Shown in pieces: positions 25,510 to 34,078 of a stretch of DNA of 64,000 bases. The translations under genes were made by a program, and so were the position numbers. Within the stretch, counting starts at the first letter, position 1. Each line of letters begins with the position of its first letter. Origin of the DNA: Legionellaceae bacterium (GTDB taxonomy: Bacteria > Pseudomonadota > Gammaproteobacteria > Legionellales > Legionellaceae); contig JAUYSP010000025.1 of the NCBI GenBank assembly GCA_030696305.1, positions 1 through 64,000 on the forward strand, read 5' to 3'. The notes below the pieces were generated by a model. The model was given only the letters and a program-made list of their open reading frames with translations, searched no databases and was not told the origin of the DNA.

Positions 25510-26646
25510 AGCGTGTTGCAAATCTAATTTCAAATCATCGATGTATTCGACTCCAACAGATAAACGAATGAATCCATCGACAATGCCTAACGCGCGACGC
25601 GTTTCACTAGGGATTGAAGCATGGGTCATGATTGCTGGATGTTCAATTAAACTTTCCACCCCCCCCAGACTTTCTGCTAGGGTGAACAGTTCACAACGTG
25701 ATAAAAAGCGATTAGCATCCTCAAGATCGCCACGAATGACCATGGAAATCATACCTCCAAATGCTTGCATTTGATCTTTTGCTAGTTGGTGTTGAGGGTG
25801 GCTAGCTAATCCAGGGTAAATTACTTTGTCAATTTTGGGATGTTTTTCTAACCAATGAGCGAGTTCTAAAGCATTATAGCAATGCTGCCGCATACGGAGA
25901 GGCAGTGTTTTTAATCCTCTTAAAACTAAAAAACTATCAAATGCGCCAGCAATACCTCCACTAGCATTTTGTAAAAAAGCGAGTTTATCGGCTAACTCCG
26001 TATTATCTCCCACGACGGCAACGCCACTAACCACATCGGAATGGCCATTTAAGTATTTAGTCGCAGAGTGAAGCACTATATCAAATCCAAATTCAATAGG
26101 GCGCTGAATCCAAGGCGTGGCAAAGGTATTATCAGCAACAGCTAATAACTTATGCTGTTTAGCAATAGCCGAAATTTTATGCAAATCAGCTATTTTAAGC
26201 ATAGGATTGGATGGCGTTTCTAACCAAATTAATCGTGTATTTGGCTGGATGGCCGATTTAATAGCCTCAATATTATTCATATCGACAAATGAAAACGATA
26301 AATTGGATGTTCGTGTTTTTACTTTATCGAAGAGACGAAATGTACCACCATACAGATCTTCAGTTGCAATAACATGATCGCCTGCATTTAATAGATCTAA
26401 AACGGTATTGATGGCTGCCATACCTGAGGCAAAAGCAAATCCTCGTTGACCGTTCTCTAAGTTGGCTACACTGTTTTCATATGCAAATCGAGTAGGATTA
26501 TGCGTTCTTGAATACTCAAAGCCTTGATGTACACCTGGTGCTGTTTGGCGATAGGTTGATGTTGCATAAATAGGCGTCATGACGGCCCCAGTGGATGGAT
26601 CAGGCGTTTGCCCAGCATGAATGGCACGTGTATCAAAATGTTTCAT
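25501..26646 (-). CDS. metB: Cystathionine gamma-synthase / gamma-lyase type PLP enzyme
   Basis: This 381-residue Cys/Met metabolism enzyme shows the N-terminal TRAIHAGQTPDPSTGAVMTPIYATSTY, EYSRTHNPTR, the PLP-phosphate region FASGMAAI, the ring-stacking Tyr in DLYGGTFRL, AVADNTFATP and the Schiff-base Lys in HSATKYLNGHSDVVSG. The C-terminal SLGGVESLIEHPAIMTHASI is standard. MetB, gamma-lyase and beta-lyase cannot be separated with confidence by eye; synthase or gamma-lyase fits better than beta-lyase. The gene is single, with a palindromic element upstream. Confidence 0.85.
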   Translation of the reverse strand: MKHFDTRAIHAGQTPDPSTGAVMTPIYATSTYRQTAPGVHQGFEYSRTHNPTRFAYENSVANLENGQRGFAFASGMAAINTVLDLLNAGDHVIATEDLYGGTFRLFDKVKTRTSNLSFSFVDMNNIEAIKSAIQPNTRLIWLETPSNPMLKIADLHKISAIAKQHKLLAVADNTFATPWIQRPIEFGFDIVLHSATKYLNGHSDVVSGVAVVGDNTELADKLAFLQNASGGIAGAFDSFLVLRGLKTLPLRMRQHCYNALELAHWLEKHPKIDKVIYPGLASHPQHQLAKDQMQAFGGMISMVIRGDLEDANRFLSRCELFTLAESLGGVESLIEHPAIMTHASIPSETRRALGIVDGFIRLSVGVEYIDDLKLDLQHALE

Positions 26647-26697
26647 AATTGGGAAAACTCCTTTTTTAATTTATTTAACTCGACTTTTAACGTTATT

Positions 26698-26781
26698 GAG
26701 GGTTTGTTGATAATTCATTTCCACAAGTTTACGTCCTGTGGCTTGTCCGCGGGACGTCGAAATTTGAATCAACAGACCCTC
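26698..26781. repeat. Complete palindromic interspersed element, 84 bp
   Basis: The element begins GAGGGTTTGTTGATAATTCA and ends TTTGAATCAACAGACCCTC, which are imperfect reverse complements. Inside are TTTCCACAAG and GGCTTGTCCGCGGGACGTCG, both found in other copies. No open frame is present. The size and terminal inverted repeats fit a MITE-like or palindromic small element. Confidence 0.65.
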
Positions 26782-26922
26782 TAACTATCACCTTAAATTA
26801 TTCTGAAGCATTTGGCAAATTGATTGCATCATATAGATTGATCATAATAAACACAAAATAAACGGCTGTGGTGTATAATTATATTACATATAGTAAATTA
26901 GATATTATAGCGAGGAATAATT

Positions 26923-28092
26923 GTGAAAAATAAATATCTGCCCAATTTAAAAAAGCCAACTCCTTTTGGTAATGAGTACTTAAATAGGAATAAGTTTCAA
27001 AAAGCGATTAATCAGCTGAGAGGCTTATCAAAATATTTCAACAATAATATCCCAGAAAGTTTAGACATGACTCCAACACAGTTGATTAATCTACTAAATA
27101 TAAGTGCACTGCGGCAAGAGGTATTTAATGATAAGAATAAAAAAAAATCAACTAATCCATACCTTGAGCTTAGTGAGATCACATCACCGGGAGGAAATAG
27201 AAATAATATTTTAATAAATTTACTTGAGTTTAATTCAGCGAGCCTTAGTACCACTTCAAAGTTAACAAATTGTGTGAGTGAGTTACTTAACTCAATGACA
27301 GGAGCAGATGCAACATTATTTTTTAAGAAACTTACAGAAAATGATGCATTTAAGGCAACTTTATACAAAGTTTTGGATACGGAGGCATTTGAGTCAACAC
27401 AGATAACTCCTCAAGCAACGCCATTACTCAATGCTATTTTTAATAATGTTGATTCAAATATATCGGCAAAATTTATTGTTGATTGGCTGAATTATCCAGA
27501 TTCTCTAGCTAATACTGTAGATAAGGCTTTATTTTATCGTAATCATGTAGTTAGGAAGTATATTATAGATAATAAAACTAAGTACGAAAATCGATATGCT
27601 CACTTGATTGAATTAAACTATGAAAATCAATGTATTACTAGTTTTATCGGTAAACTAACCAACAATGGTGATAAATCTGATTCCATGATGCTGCAATTAC
27701 TAGTTAAATCTGTGTTGGAGTTAGAGCTTGAAAGAAATAATCTTACTGTTGCTGATAGAGAATTTATAGCTGATTTTAAAAAAAATTTATTTGCATTAGA
27801 TCCAACAACTGATATCAAAAGCCAGGTTAATGACTTAATGTGCAACACGATAATTGATGCCCAGAACGAAATAACCTACAAGATTTCATTAACATCATTA
27901 CAAAAAATATATAATTCTCTCTGTGCGATAACAAAGTGGGAAAAATATCCTGATACTGAAACAAAAACTAATGTTTCGAAGTCTACTCGTGATAGTTTTT
28001 TAGCAATAAAGAATGAGCTAACCGAAATAAAAAGCGATGAATCAGAGCTAGATTTGCAGCCTGTTACTAATAACAATCAATCTTACCATTGA
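26923..28092 (+). CDS. Unrecognised all-helical protein, 389 aa
   Basis: The GTG start (MKNKYLPNLKKPTPFGNEYL) has GAGGAA about 8 nt upstream. The protein is soluble, Asn/Leu-rich and predicted mostly helical, with no signal peptide or membrane segment. The last 60 residues are acidic and polar, with repeated Glu/Ser (ELTEIKSDESELD), a composition seen in some type IV-secreted effectors; this is not proof. It converges tail-to-tail with the YopJ-like gene, 4 nt apart. No domain is recognised. Confidence 0.55.
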   Translation: MKNKYLPNLKKPTPFGNEYLNRNKFQKAINQLRGLSKYFNNNIPESLDMTPTQLINLLNISALRQEVFNDKNKKKSTNPYLELSEITSPGGNRNNILINLLEFNSASLSTTSKLTNCVSELLNSMTGADATLFFKKLTENDAFKATLYKVLDTEAFESTQITPQATPLLNAIFNNVDSNISAKFIVDWLNYPDSLANTVDKALFYRNHVVRKYIIDNKTKYENRYAHLIELNYENQCITSFIGKLTNNGDKSDSMMLQLLVKSVLELELERNNLTVADREFIADFKKNLFALDPTTDIKSQVNDLMCNTIIDAQNEITYKISLTSLQKIYNSLCAITKWEKYPDTETKTNVSKSTRDSFLAIKNELTEIKSDESELDLQPVTNNNQSYH

Positions 28093-28096
28093 TTCG

Positions 28097-29728
28097 TTAT
28101 TTAAAACTAAAATCATTTATATGGCATGATTCAGATAATATATCTTCAATAGTTGCTATCAGATTGGTGCGAACTTCTTCGTTGGGTTTCATGCTCAAAT
28201 AGAAAAATAAACTATCCATTATAAACAAAAACTTTTCTTTAGAGGATTCTAAAGAGTACTCCAATTCGATTAAATCAGTAAGATTTTCTATATATAGCCC
28301 GTGGCCTTTCCAATTTGGTTGGATTTTGTTTTGAATGTTGGATGACATATGAATTAAATCTATTTTGCTGATTATTGATTGTACCTTACTATGCAAACGG
28401 ACTAGGCTATCATTTTGGGCAAACAATATTTTTTTATTTGTGTTTACTAAACCAACTCGATATTCCTTAAAGTAAACGAACAACGAAATTTCAAGCAGGT
28501 TGTTGTATTTTTTTCGTAGCTGATTATCTTTCAAAGATAGGTGAAAAAATATATTTTCGATACTCTGTATTAAATTATATTGAATTTCTTCTCGTGATAA
28601 TTTCTTTGTTTGAGTTAATAATTTAAGTTCATCTAGAAATTTTTGAAGATCGTGATGAGAACGATCCATCGACATCACAAATTGTTTATACAGGTGTTCA
28701 ATGAATAAATGCAGCTCATCTAAATTATTGAATCTTTTTACAGCGGCATTTAAATTGAATAATGATCTGTTTTTTAAAAATAGATCACCTTTTCTGTAAT
28801 CCATTGTTCGTTTTTTATTATGACGAGAAAACTTATAAAAAAATGATTCTTTTTCTATATATCTTGTATTTTTATAGTCTGTAGTTTGATTCACCTCTAT
28901 TGGTCCTATTACCGAATTGATTGTGGTGCTTTTATTTTTTACTGCTTCTAGTAATGGCCTTGTTACGTTTTTTTGGCTGACTAACGCTCCACTAATTTGC
29001 AATGATTCAATGGTAGATATCGATTGGGTCGGTACAAATAATTTAGCTAATTTTAACTCTCCTGAAAAATCACCAGGCTGGATGGATCCAAAATTGGTAT
29101 CGTGTTTAGCGGCTAACATGGGTAATTCGACATGATATAACGTATGTGAGTCAATTTTTGAAAGAATAAATAGATGTTGTAAAGCGAAAATATGACAACC
29201 ACGCCATTGCGTTTGAATGATTCGCGTCTTGAATGCCCCATCGGGCATCGTGATTTTATCCTCTTCAAAAATGTAGTGATTACCATTAGGAAATAGTTTT
29301 TTTAACTCACCGTGAATACCTTGATAACCGACTGAGTTTGCCGCATCTACAACAAAGGAATGGACGTTAGATTGTTCATCTACAAGGAGGTCAACAGCAG
29401 TCCAATGCATAGGAGATTCTATTGTTGAAGGTGCAAAATCCTTTTTAGTATCAAACGTTGGATCATAATACATTGTCCGTACTGCCAGCGACATCCTTGT
29501 GTTCCGTGGAATCTGTGTAATCTGGTGCCTCAAGGTAGTTAAAAAATCTTCAAATTCGTTGTCTTCTTTTTTTCTCACTAATACAAAGCCATTAAATATC
29601 AAACCTTTTTTAAGCCGGCTTTGTTTTTTAACAGCCATAATTTTTGTTATTGTTTGCTCGTCACTTGGTAGCCATATGCCTTGTACGGATTTGTAGGGTT
29701 TAACCTTATTAGAATTTAATTTTTTCAT
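28097..29728 (-). CDS. YopJ-like Ser/Thr/Lys acetyltransferase-type protein
   Basis: The N-terminal 200 residues fit the YopJ/AvrRxv (peptidase C55-type) fold. His108 lies in SPMHWTAVDLLVDE, an acidic Asp128 in HSFVVDAANS, and Cys178 in IIQTQWRGCHIFALQHLFIL. In YopJ the triad is His109-Glu128-Cys172, so order and spacing agree; the acid is Asp instead of Glu. The QxxxxxCxIFAL context resembles the family Cys block. The remaining ~340 residues are helical and unrecognised. Such proteins are delivered into host cells and acetylate kinases. The 543-residue length is larger than YopJ (288), so an extra C-terminal domain is present. Confidence 0.6.
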   Translation of the reverse strand: MKKLNSNKVKPYKSVQGIWLPSDEQTITKIMAVKKQSRLKKGLIFNGFVLVRKKEDNEFEDFLTTLRHQITQIPRNTRMSLAVRTMYYDPTFDTKKDFAPSTIESPMHWTAVDLLVDEQSNVHSFVVDAANSVGYQGIHGELKKLFPNGNHYIFEEDKITMPDGAFKTRIIQTQWRGCHIFALQHLFILSKIDSHTLYHVELPMLAAKHDTNFGSIQPGDFSGELKLAKLFVPTQSISTIESLQISGALVSQKNVTRPLLEAVKNKSTTINSVIGPIEVNQTTDYKNTRYIEKESFFYKFSRHNKKRTMDYRKGDLFLKNRSLFNLNAAVKRFNNLDELHLFIEHLYKQFVMSMDRSHHDLQKFLDELKLLTQTKKLSREEIQYNLIQSIENIFFHLSLKDNQLRKKYNNLLEISLFVYFKEYRVGLVNTNKKILFAQNDSLVRLHSKVQSIISKIDLIHMSSNIQNKIQPNWKGHGLYIENLTDLIELEYSLESSKEKFLFIMDSLFFYLSMKPNEEVRTNLIATIEDILSESCHINDFSFK

Positions 29729-29902
29729 TATAGATAGGTAGATAAAACCAGTAAAATTTATATTGTTGATAATTGTAACACAAAGATATAAATTAAGGCA
29801 TTTGATTCGATATGGATTAAATTGTAGCGATCAAATTGTGGGTTTCTGAATCACAGGTTAATAATCTATATTTTCAATGCTTTTAACTGCTTACACACAA
29901 CA

Positions 29903-30043
29903 TTATCCACAGATTTTGTGGATAAATTGCCATTAGCCATTATCTTAATAATTTAAATAAGTCTTTTATTTTCAATATGTTAAGTTATTATGTTGTATTA
30001 TGAAACAATTTGAATAGTATGCTCCGTAAAAAAGTTATTCACA
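29903..30043. promoter_or_regulatory. Cluster of three perfect DnaA boxes in an AT-rich gap
   Basis: TTATCCACA (29903-29911) and TGTGGATAA (29917-29925) are inverted perfect DnaA boxes 5 nt apart, and TTATTCACA lies at 30035-30043. The gene-free AT-rich interval is 29729-30183 (455 nt). It ends with an A+T stretch beginning GATCTTATTAAAA at 30121, reminiscent of an unwinding-element 13-mer. The cluster could be a replication origin, a DnaA-titration site or a DnaA-regulated promoter of chitinase. No dnaA, gidA or other usual origin neighbours are present. Confidence 0.4.
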
Positions 30044-30183
30044 ATTCAGAGAATGTGGTTCAGCTATTAGGTTTAAGTAAATTGTCAAGAGAAAAGTAAA
30101 ATAAACTCCATCTAGTATTTGATCTTATTAAAAACTGTTTATAAAATTAAATTACAATTTGATATTTTTATGGGATAGTTGAT

Positions 30184-31887
30184 ATGCTAACTAAACTGAT
30201 ATTGAGCTTAGCATTATCTTTTACATCGTGCGTTATTTATGCCGAGTCAACGAATTTATCTTACCAATACGTCGTGCCTTATTCTGGGGGAGGCCAGCTG
30301 GTGATTAAAAATAATGGTACACAGCCAGCTGTTATTTCCAGCCTAAAGTTTACCAGTAATGCGACCCTATCTGGCGTTCCTTGGGGTACTTTATGGGGAT
30401 GGCAATCAAACATTAATGCTTCGCCAAATGAAGATGGTATACATATTGATTATGTGATTTCAGAAAAACCCGCCATTACCATTGCACCATCTTCAGAAGC
30501 GACGTTAATTTACAACGTGAATACTCAAAAAATAGGGGGGCCATTTGCACCTTATAACGCGGTGATGGATCCAACAGTTGTTCTGATCACCTTAGCGGAT
30601 TCGACCTCGTCCGTTTCTGTGCCGATTGATGGAAAATGCCAAGATAGTGCTTGCGATGATCCTGGTCATGGCAAACGTATCATGGGATATTATCCTGACT
30701 GGTCTTATTGGCATGACCCCAAATTTTTAGCTGAGCAATTACCATTCGATAAAATGAATGCTGTTGCTTATGCTTTTTCAATTATGGATGAAAATGGAAA
30801 TGTTAGTTTGTATGATCCTGATTCAGACGCAGTCAATCTACCCGCTATTTCACAAGCCCGAAAAAAATACCCGTATTTAAATGCCTCACTCTCTTTTGGT
30901 GGATGGTCCTGGGCAAGCACTCCCCCTGGTTGGCAATGTGCTGTTGGAGCAAGTCCAGAAGGGCCCGCAGCTTGTTTCAGTCGAATGACTGCTGATGAGA
31001 CAGCAACTGCTCAATTTGTTGATAAAGCAGTTAAAGCGATGAAGTCAGTTAATTTTAATGGCATTGATATTGACTGGGAGTATCCCGCGGTAAGTGATGC
31101 AGGCAACTATGTTAATCTATTGCAGCAATTACGAGTAGCACTTGATAAAGAAGGCGTAAGGGATAATACCCATTACTATTTAACTATCGCTGTGGCTGCA
31201 GGTTGGGATAAAATTAATCAGATAACACCAGAGCAATGGCAACTAATCGCAAAATCGGTGGATTACATTGATGTGATGACTTACGATTTCCATGGCTCGT
31301 GGGATCAAGGCCAAACTGGCAGTAACTTCTTATCTGCAATGGCTTTAGACCCTACATTAGACGCTACCTTTAACGATCCGGTGTTAAGTAAATATAATGT
31401 TATTGATGCGATGAATGTGTATGTCGACATGGGAATACCGAAAAGTAAACTTGTGATAGGTTTGCCTCTCTACGGACGAATGATGAGCATTGAGCAACAG
31501 GGGCCTTATAATGGTCTTTATCAACCCATTACCGGCACACCTCAAGGAGAGTGGGATAATCAGCAATCTGGATTTACAGGTATGATTGATTATGCTTGTA
31601 TTGTGGATAGATCATCGTGTGGCAATGGGTATAATTTACCTAACCTAATGCTTGTTGATCCAACCGTGAACCCACTGGGTCAGTATTCGAAAACGCCTTG
31701 GGGGTATGCTGCAAATTTATTTGTTACATATGACGATAACAAGTCCGCCGCATATAAAACCAAATGGGCTTTAGATAACCAATTTGCAGGCGTCATGTTG
31801 TGGGAGTTCACCGGGGATTTTCCGGACACGGATGAACGCTCAATTGTAAACGCGGTTTACCAGATGTTTCAATCTGTTATTAAATAG
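30184..31887 (+). CDS. Secreted GH18 chitinase
   Basis: This 567-residue protein has a signal peptide (MLTKLILSLALSFTSCVIYA) and an N-terminal beta-rich domain (about 25-150) that may bind carbohydrate. A GH18 TIM barrel starts at KRIMGYYPDWSYW (about 164). SLSFGGWSW (236-244) is the SxGG block, and the catalytic strand reads FNGIDIDWEYP with acid Glu299. The first position of the usual DGxDxDxE is Asn292. MTYDFHGSWD and VMLWEFTGDFPD complete the active site. Type II-secreted chitinases are known in Legionella. The AT-rich upstream gap contains DnaA-box sequences. Confidence 0.93.
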   Translation: MLTKLILSLALSFTSCVIYAESTNLSYQYVVPYSGGGQLVIKNNGTQPAVISSLKFTSNATLSGVPWGTLWGWQSNINASPNEDGIHIDYVISEKPAITIAPSSEATLIYNVNTQKIGGPFAPYNAVMDPTVVLITLADSTSSVSVPIDGKCQDSACDDPGHGKRIMGYYPDWSYWHDPKFLAEQLPFDKMNAVAYAFSIMDENGNVSLYDPDSDAVNLPAISQARKKYPYLNASLSFGGWSWASTPPGWQCAVGASPEGPAACFSRMTADETATAQFVDKAVKAMKSVNFNGIDIDWEYPAVSDAGNYVNLLQQLRVALDKEGVRDNTHYYLTIAVAAGWDKINQITPEQWQLIAKSVDYIDVMTYDFHGSWDQGQTGSNFLSAMALDPTLDATFNDPVLSKYNVIDAMNVYVDMGIPKSKLVIGLPLYGRMMSIEQQGPYNGLYQPITGTPQGEWDNQQSGFTGMIDYACIVDRSSCGNGYNLPNLMLVDPTVNPLGQYSKTPWGYAANLFVTYDDNKSAAYKTKWALDNQFAGVMLWEFTGDFPDTDERSIVNAVYQMFQSVIK

Positions 31888-31938
31888 GTTTTGTTGACAA
31901 TTCGTCATTTCAATCCTGACGTCGAATGGGGATTAACC

Positions 31939-32703
31939 GTGTTATGGATTAATAAGCCTCAATTATGGATAGCACTAATCGCAACGGTGTTTCTCATGAT
32001 ATCTCATGCCTTAAGTCCCTGGTTTAGTCGGCGTTTGCCTGGGGACGGCAGTCAGTTTATTTCTTTTGCTGGCGGCGTATCAGTGGGGTATGTTTTTTTA
32101 GATATGTTACCCAATTTAGTCGAATACAATAAACCAATAGGTAGTTATTTGTTAGCACACAACTGGCTTACAGCATTTACAGAGTTGCTGATTTATATTG
32201 TGGTTCTGATTGGTTTTCTTATTTATTATGGGTTTGATTTATTTGCGGAACGGTATCAACTAGTAAAACATGATAATTTTCTGGTTTATCGATTACATTT
32301 AGCGATGTTTTGTTTTTATAACTTGCTAATCACTCATACTATGGCATTACGTGTTGAAGGTGGCATGCTCTATACTATTTTATTTACATTTGCCATGGCA
32401 TTACATTTTATTCTAACGGATCGCAAATTTTGTCGAATGTATCCCCAGCGTTTCAATAATAATGGGCGTATATTTCTCATTGTTGCATTGTTTTTAGGAT
32501 GGCTATTATCGCTTATTTTCGATCCTATTAATGTATTATTTGTTTCTTTAATGACTGCATTTTTGGCAGGATCGATTTTGTTTAATGTGTTTCGTGAAGA
32601 GCTACCCAAGAGTAATTTGGCTAGCTTTCGCTGGTTTGTTTTCGGTTCACTGTTGATAGCAATTATTTTACTACTCCAAGTTTATGTTTTAACTGTACAT
32701 TGA
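31939..32703 (+). CDS. Unrecognised polytopic membrane protein, ZIP-like character
   Basis: A TTG start at 31891 lies in palindromic-element sequence (TTTTGTTGACAATTCG), so I prefer the GTG at 31939 (254 residues). There are about seven hydrophobic helices. The motif GGVSVGYVFLDMLPNL in the second helix and HTMALRVEGGML, with His, recall ZIP metal transporters, which use such Asp/His in membrane helices, but full ZIP signatures are lacking. It ends inside the ogt 3' end (22-nt overlap, opposite strands). The assignment is tentative. Confidence 0.5.
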   Translation: MLWINKPQLWIALIATVFLMISHALSPWFSRRLPGDGSQFISFAGGVSVGYVFLDMLPNLVEYNKPIGSYLLAHNWLTAFTELLIYIVVLIGFLIYYGFDLFAERYQLVKHDNFLVYRLHLAMFCFYNLLITHTMALRVEGGMLYTILFTFAMALHFILTDRKFCRMYPQRFNNNGRIFLIVALFLGWLLSLIFDPINVLFVSLMTAFLAGSILFNVFREELPKSNLASFRWFVFGSLLIAIILLLQVYVLTVH

Positions 32704-33161
32704 TGTTGTTTTTCATGATCAATCAGCCATTGTTTCCGGCTGATACCGCCTGCATATCCGCCCAGCTTTCCGTTTGCATTAATGATTCGGTGGCAGGGAA
32801 TAACAATAGCAAGCCGATTTGCGCCATTCGCATTAGCAACGGCTCTACAAGCTGACGGGCGATTAATCGTGTTTGCCTGTTCAAGGTAGCTGCGTGTTCC
32901 TCCGTAAGGAATAAGTGATAAAGCGCTCCAAACACTCTTTTGAAAAGAACTGCCCTGGAGAAAGAGAGGCGTCGAAAATGTTTTTAAAGTTCCGATAAAA
33001 TAGGCTTTCAATTCTTGTTCTATCATGAAGATGGGCGTTGTTACTCCTGGGATAATAGATGCTCCAGTCAATTGTTTGAGACGATGGACATCGCGCTCTA
33101 AGCCATAACTATCAACAAACTCTAAAAGATAAAGCAATTCGTCATTTGCAATGGCAATCAT
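32682..33161 (-). CDS. ogt: Methylated-DNA-protein cysteine methyltransferase, apparently 5'-truncated
   Basis: This suicide repair protein transfers alkyl groups from O6-alkylguanine to its own Cys. The active-site block IVIPCHRIINANGKLGGYAGG is complete, and SACRAVANANGANR is the Arg-finger helix. The ATG at 33161 gives 159 residues. However, homology continues upstream of it in the same frame (WIATPLGT before MIAIANDELLYLLEF) for some 40 codons with no ATG, GTG or TTG. That upstream part recalls the end of an AraC-type HTH as in Ada-like fusions. So the gene may be a remnant of a longer Ada-like protein, though the catalytic domain looks intact. Confidence 0.85.
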   Translation of the reverse strand: MIAIANDELLYLLEFVDSYGLERDVHRLKQLTGASIIPGVTTPIFMIEQELKAYFIGTLKTFSTPLFLQGSSFQKSVWSALSLIPYGGTRSYLEQANTINRPSACRAVANANGANRLAIVIPCHRIINANGKLGGYAGGISRKQWLIDHEKQHQCTVKT

Positions 33162-33442
33162 TGTTCCTAATGGTGTCGCTATCCAAGATGCTTTGAGAAA
33201 TGATTCGCCTCCGTTGCTTGATTCACAGGCTACTTTTCGTTGCGTGTCAATAATGATTCTCCCAAATAAAAGACCAGGTTTATTTAAGCATATAAATAAT
33301 GTGAATGTGAATAAGATTCTTTGCTTTATCGGTGATATATCATGGTCCTATTGCTTATTTTTTTATTAAATAATACGATCAGTTTTGATGATGACTGGAT
33401 TGCTTGGTAAAAAATAATCCGATACAACTGGGTAGGAGCTTT

Positions 33443-34078
33443 ATGTTTAGCGGTATCACTAAAGGTTTATATAAAATTAATTCTGTAACTCACGATTCAG
33501 GGATACTTAACTATACAGTCCAGTTATCTCCAGAGCTTGTTCAGCATTTGAAAATCGGTGATAGTGTCTCTGTTAATGGAGTATGTCAGACGGTTATCAA
33601 ATTAGACAACATTAATGTGTCGTTTCAAGCGATCCAAGAGACGTTAGATAAAACCACTTTAGGTGAGTTGACTATTGGTTGCAATGTCAGCATTGAGCGG
33701 AGTTTGCGTTTTGGGGAGGATGTAGGTGGACATGAAGTTTCTGGGCATGTATTCGGAACAGCAACCATATTTCAACGATTAGAAGACGGTGATAATCTTT
33801 CTTTGATTATTCAATGTAATCCGCAATGGATGAAATATATTATCGAGAAAGGATTTATTGCAGTGGATGGTTCAAGTTTAACTGTAGGAGATACAATAGC
33901 AGAACAAGGATTGTTTTATTTATATTTGATTCCAGAAACATTAAGAGTGACTAACTTTCCTCATAAACAAGTTGGGGATAAAGTGAATATCGAATTTGAT
34001 TGTAAAACTAAAACCATTGTCGATACAGTTGAGCATTTTATGTTAAATCATGCTGGCAGTTTATACAAAAACAAGTAG
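33443..34078 (+). CDS. ribE: Riboflavin synthase alpha subunit
   Basis: Riboflavin synthase dismutates two 6,7-dimethyl-8-ribityllumazines into riboflavin. The ATG at 33443 follows TAGGAG and starts MFSGITKGLYKI (211 residues, normal). The two lumazine-binding repeats are visible: GDSVSVNGVCQTVI with SLRFGEDVGGHEVSGHVFG in the first, and KGFIAVDGSSLTVGD with FPHKQVGDKVNIEFD in the second. It stands alone here, not in a rib operon. Its 3' end overlaps mutM on the other strand by 41 nt. Confidence 0.92.
   Translation: MFSGITKGLYKINSVTHDSGILNYTVQLSPELVQHLKIGDSVSVNGVCQTVIKLDNINVSFQAIQETLDKTTLGELTIGCNVSIERSLRFGEDVGGHEVSGHVFGTATIFQRLEDGDNLSLIIQCNPQWMKYIIEKGFIAVDGSSLTVGDTIAEQGLFYLYLIPETLRVTNFPHKQVGDKVNIEFDCKTKTIVDTVEHFMLNHAGSLYKNK

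Noticed and set aside
31891-31938. Extended N-terminus of the ZIP-like protein from a TTG
   Set aside because: The bases match the palindromic element terminus (TTGTTGACAATTCG), and no ribosome site precedes them.
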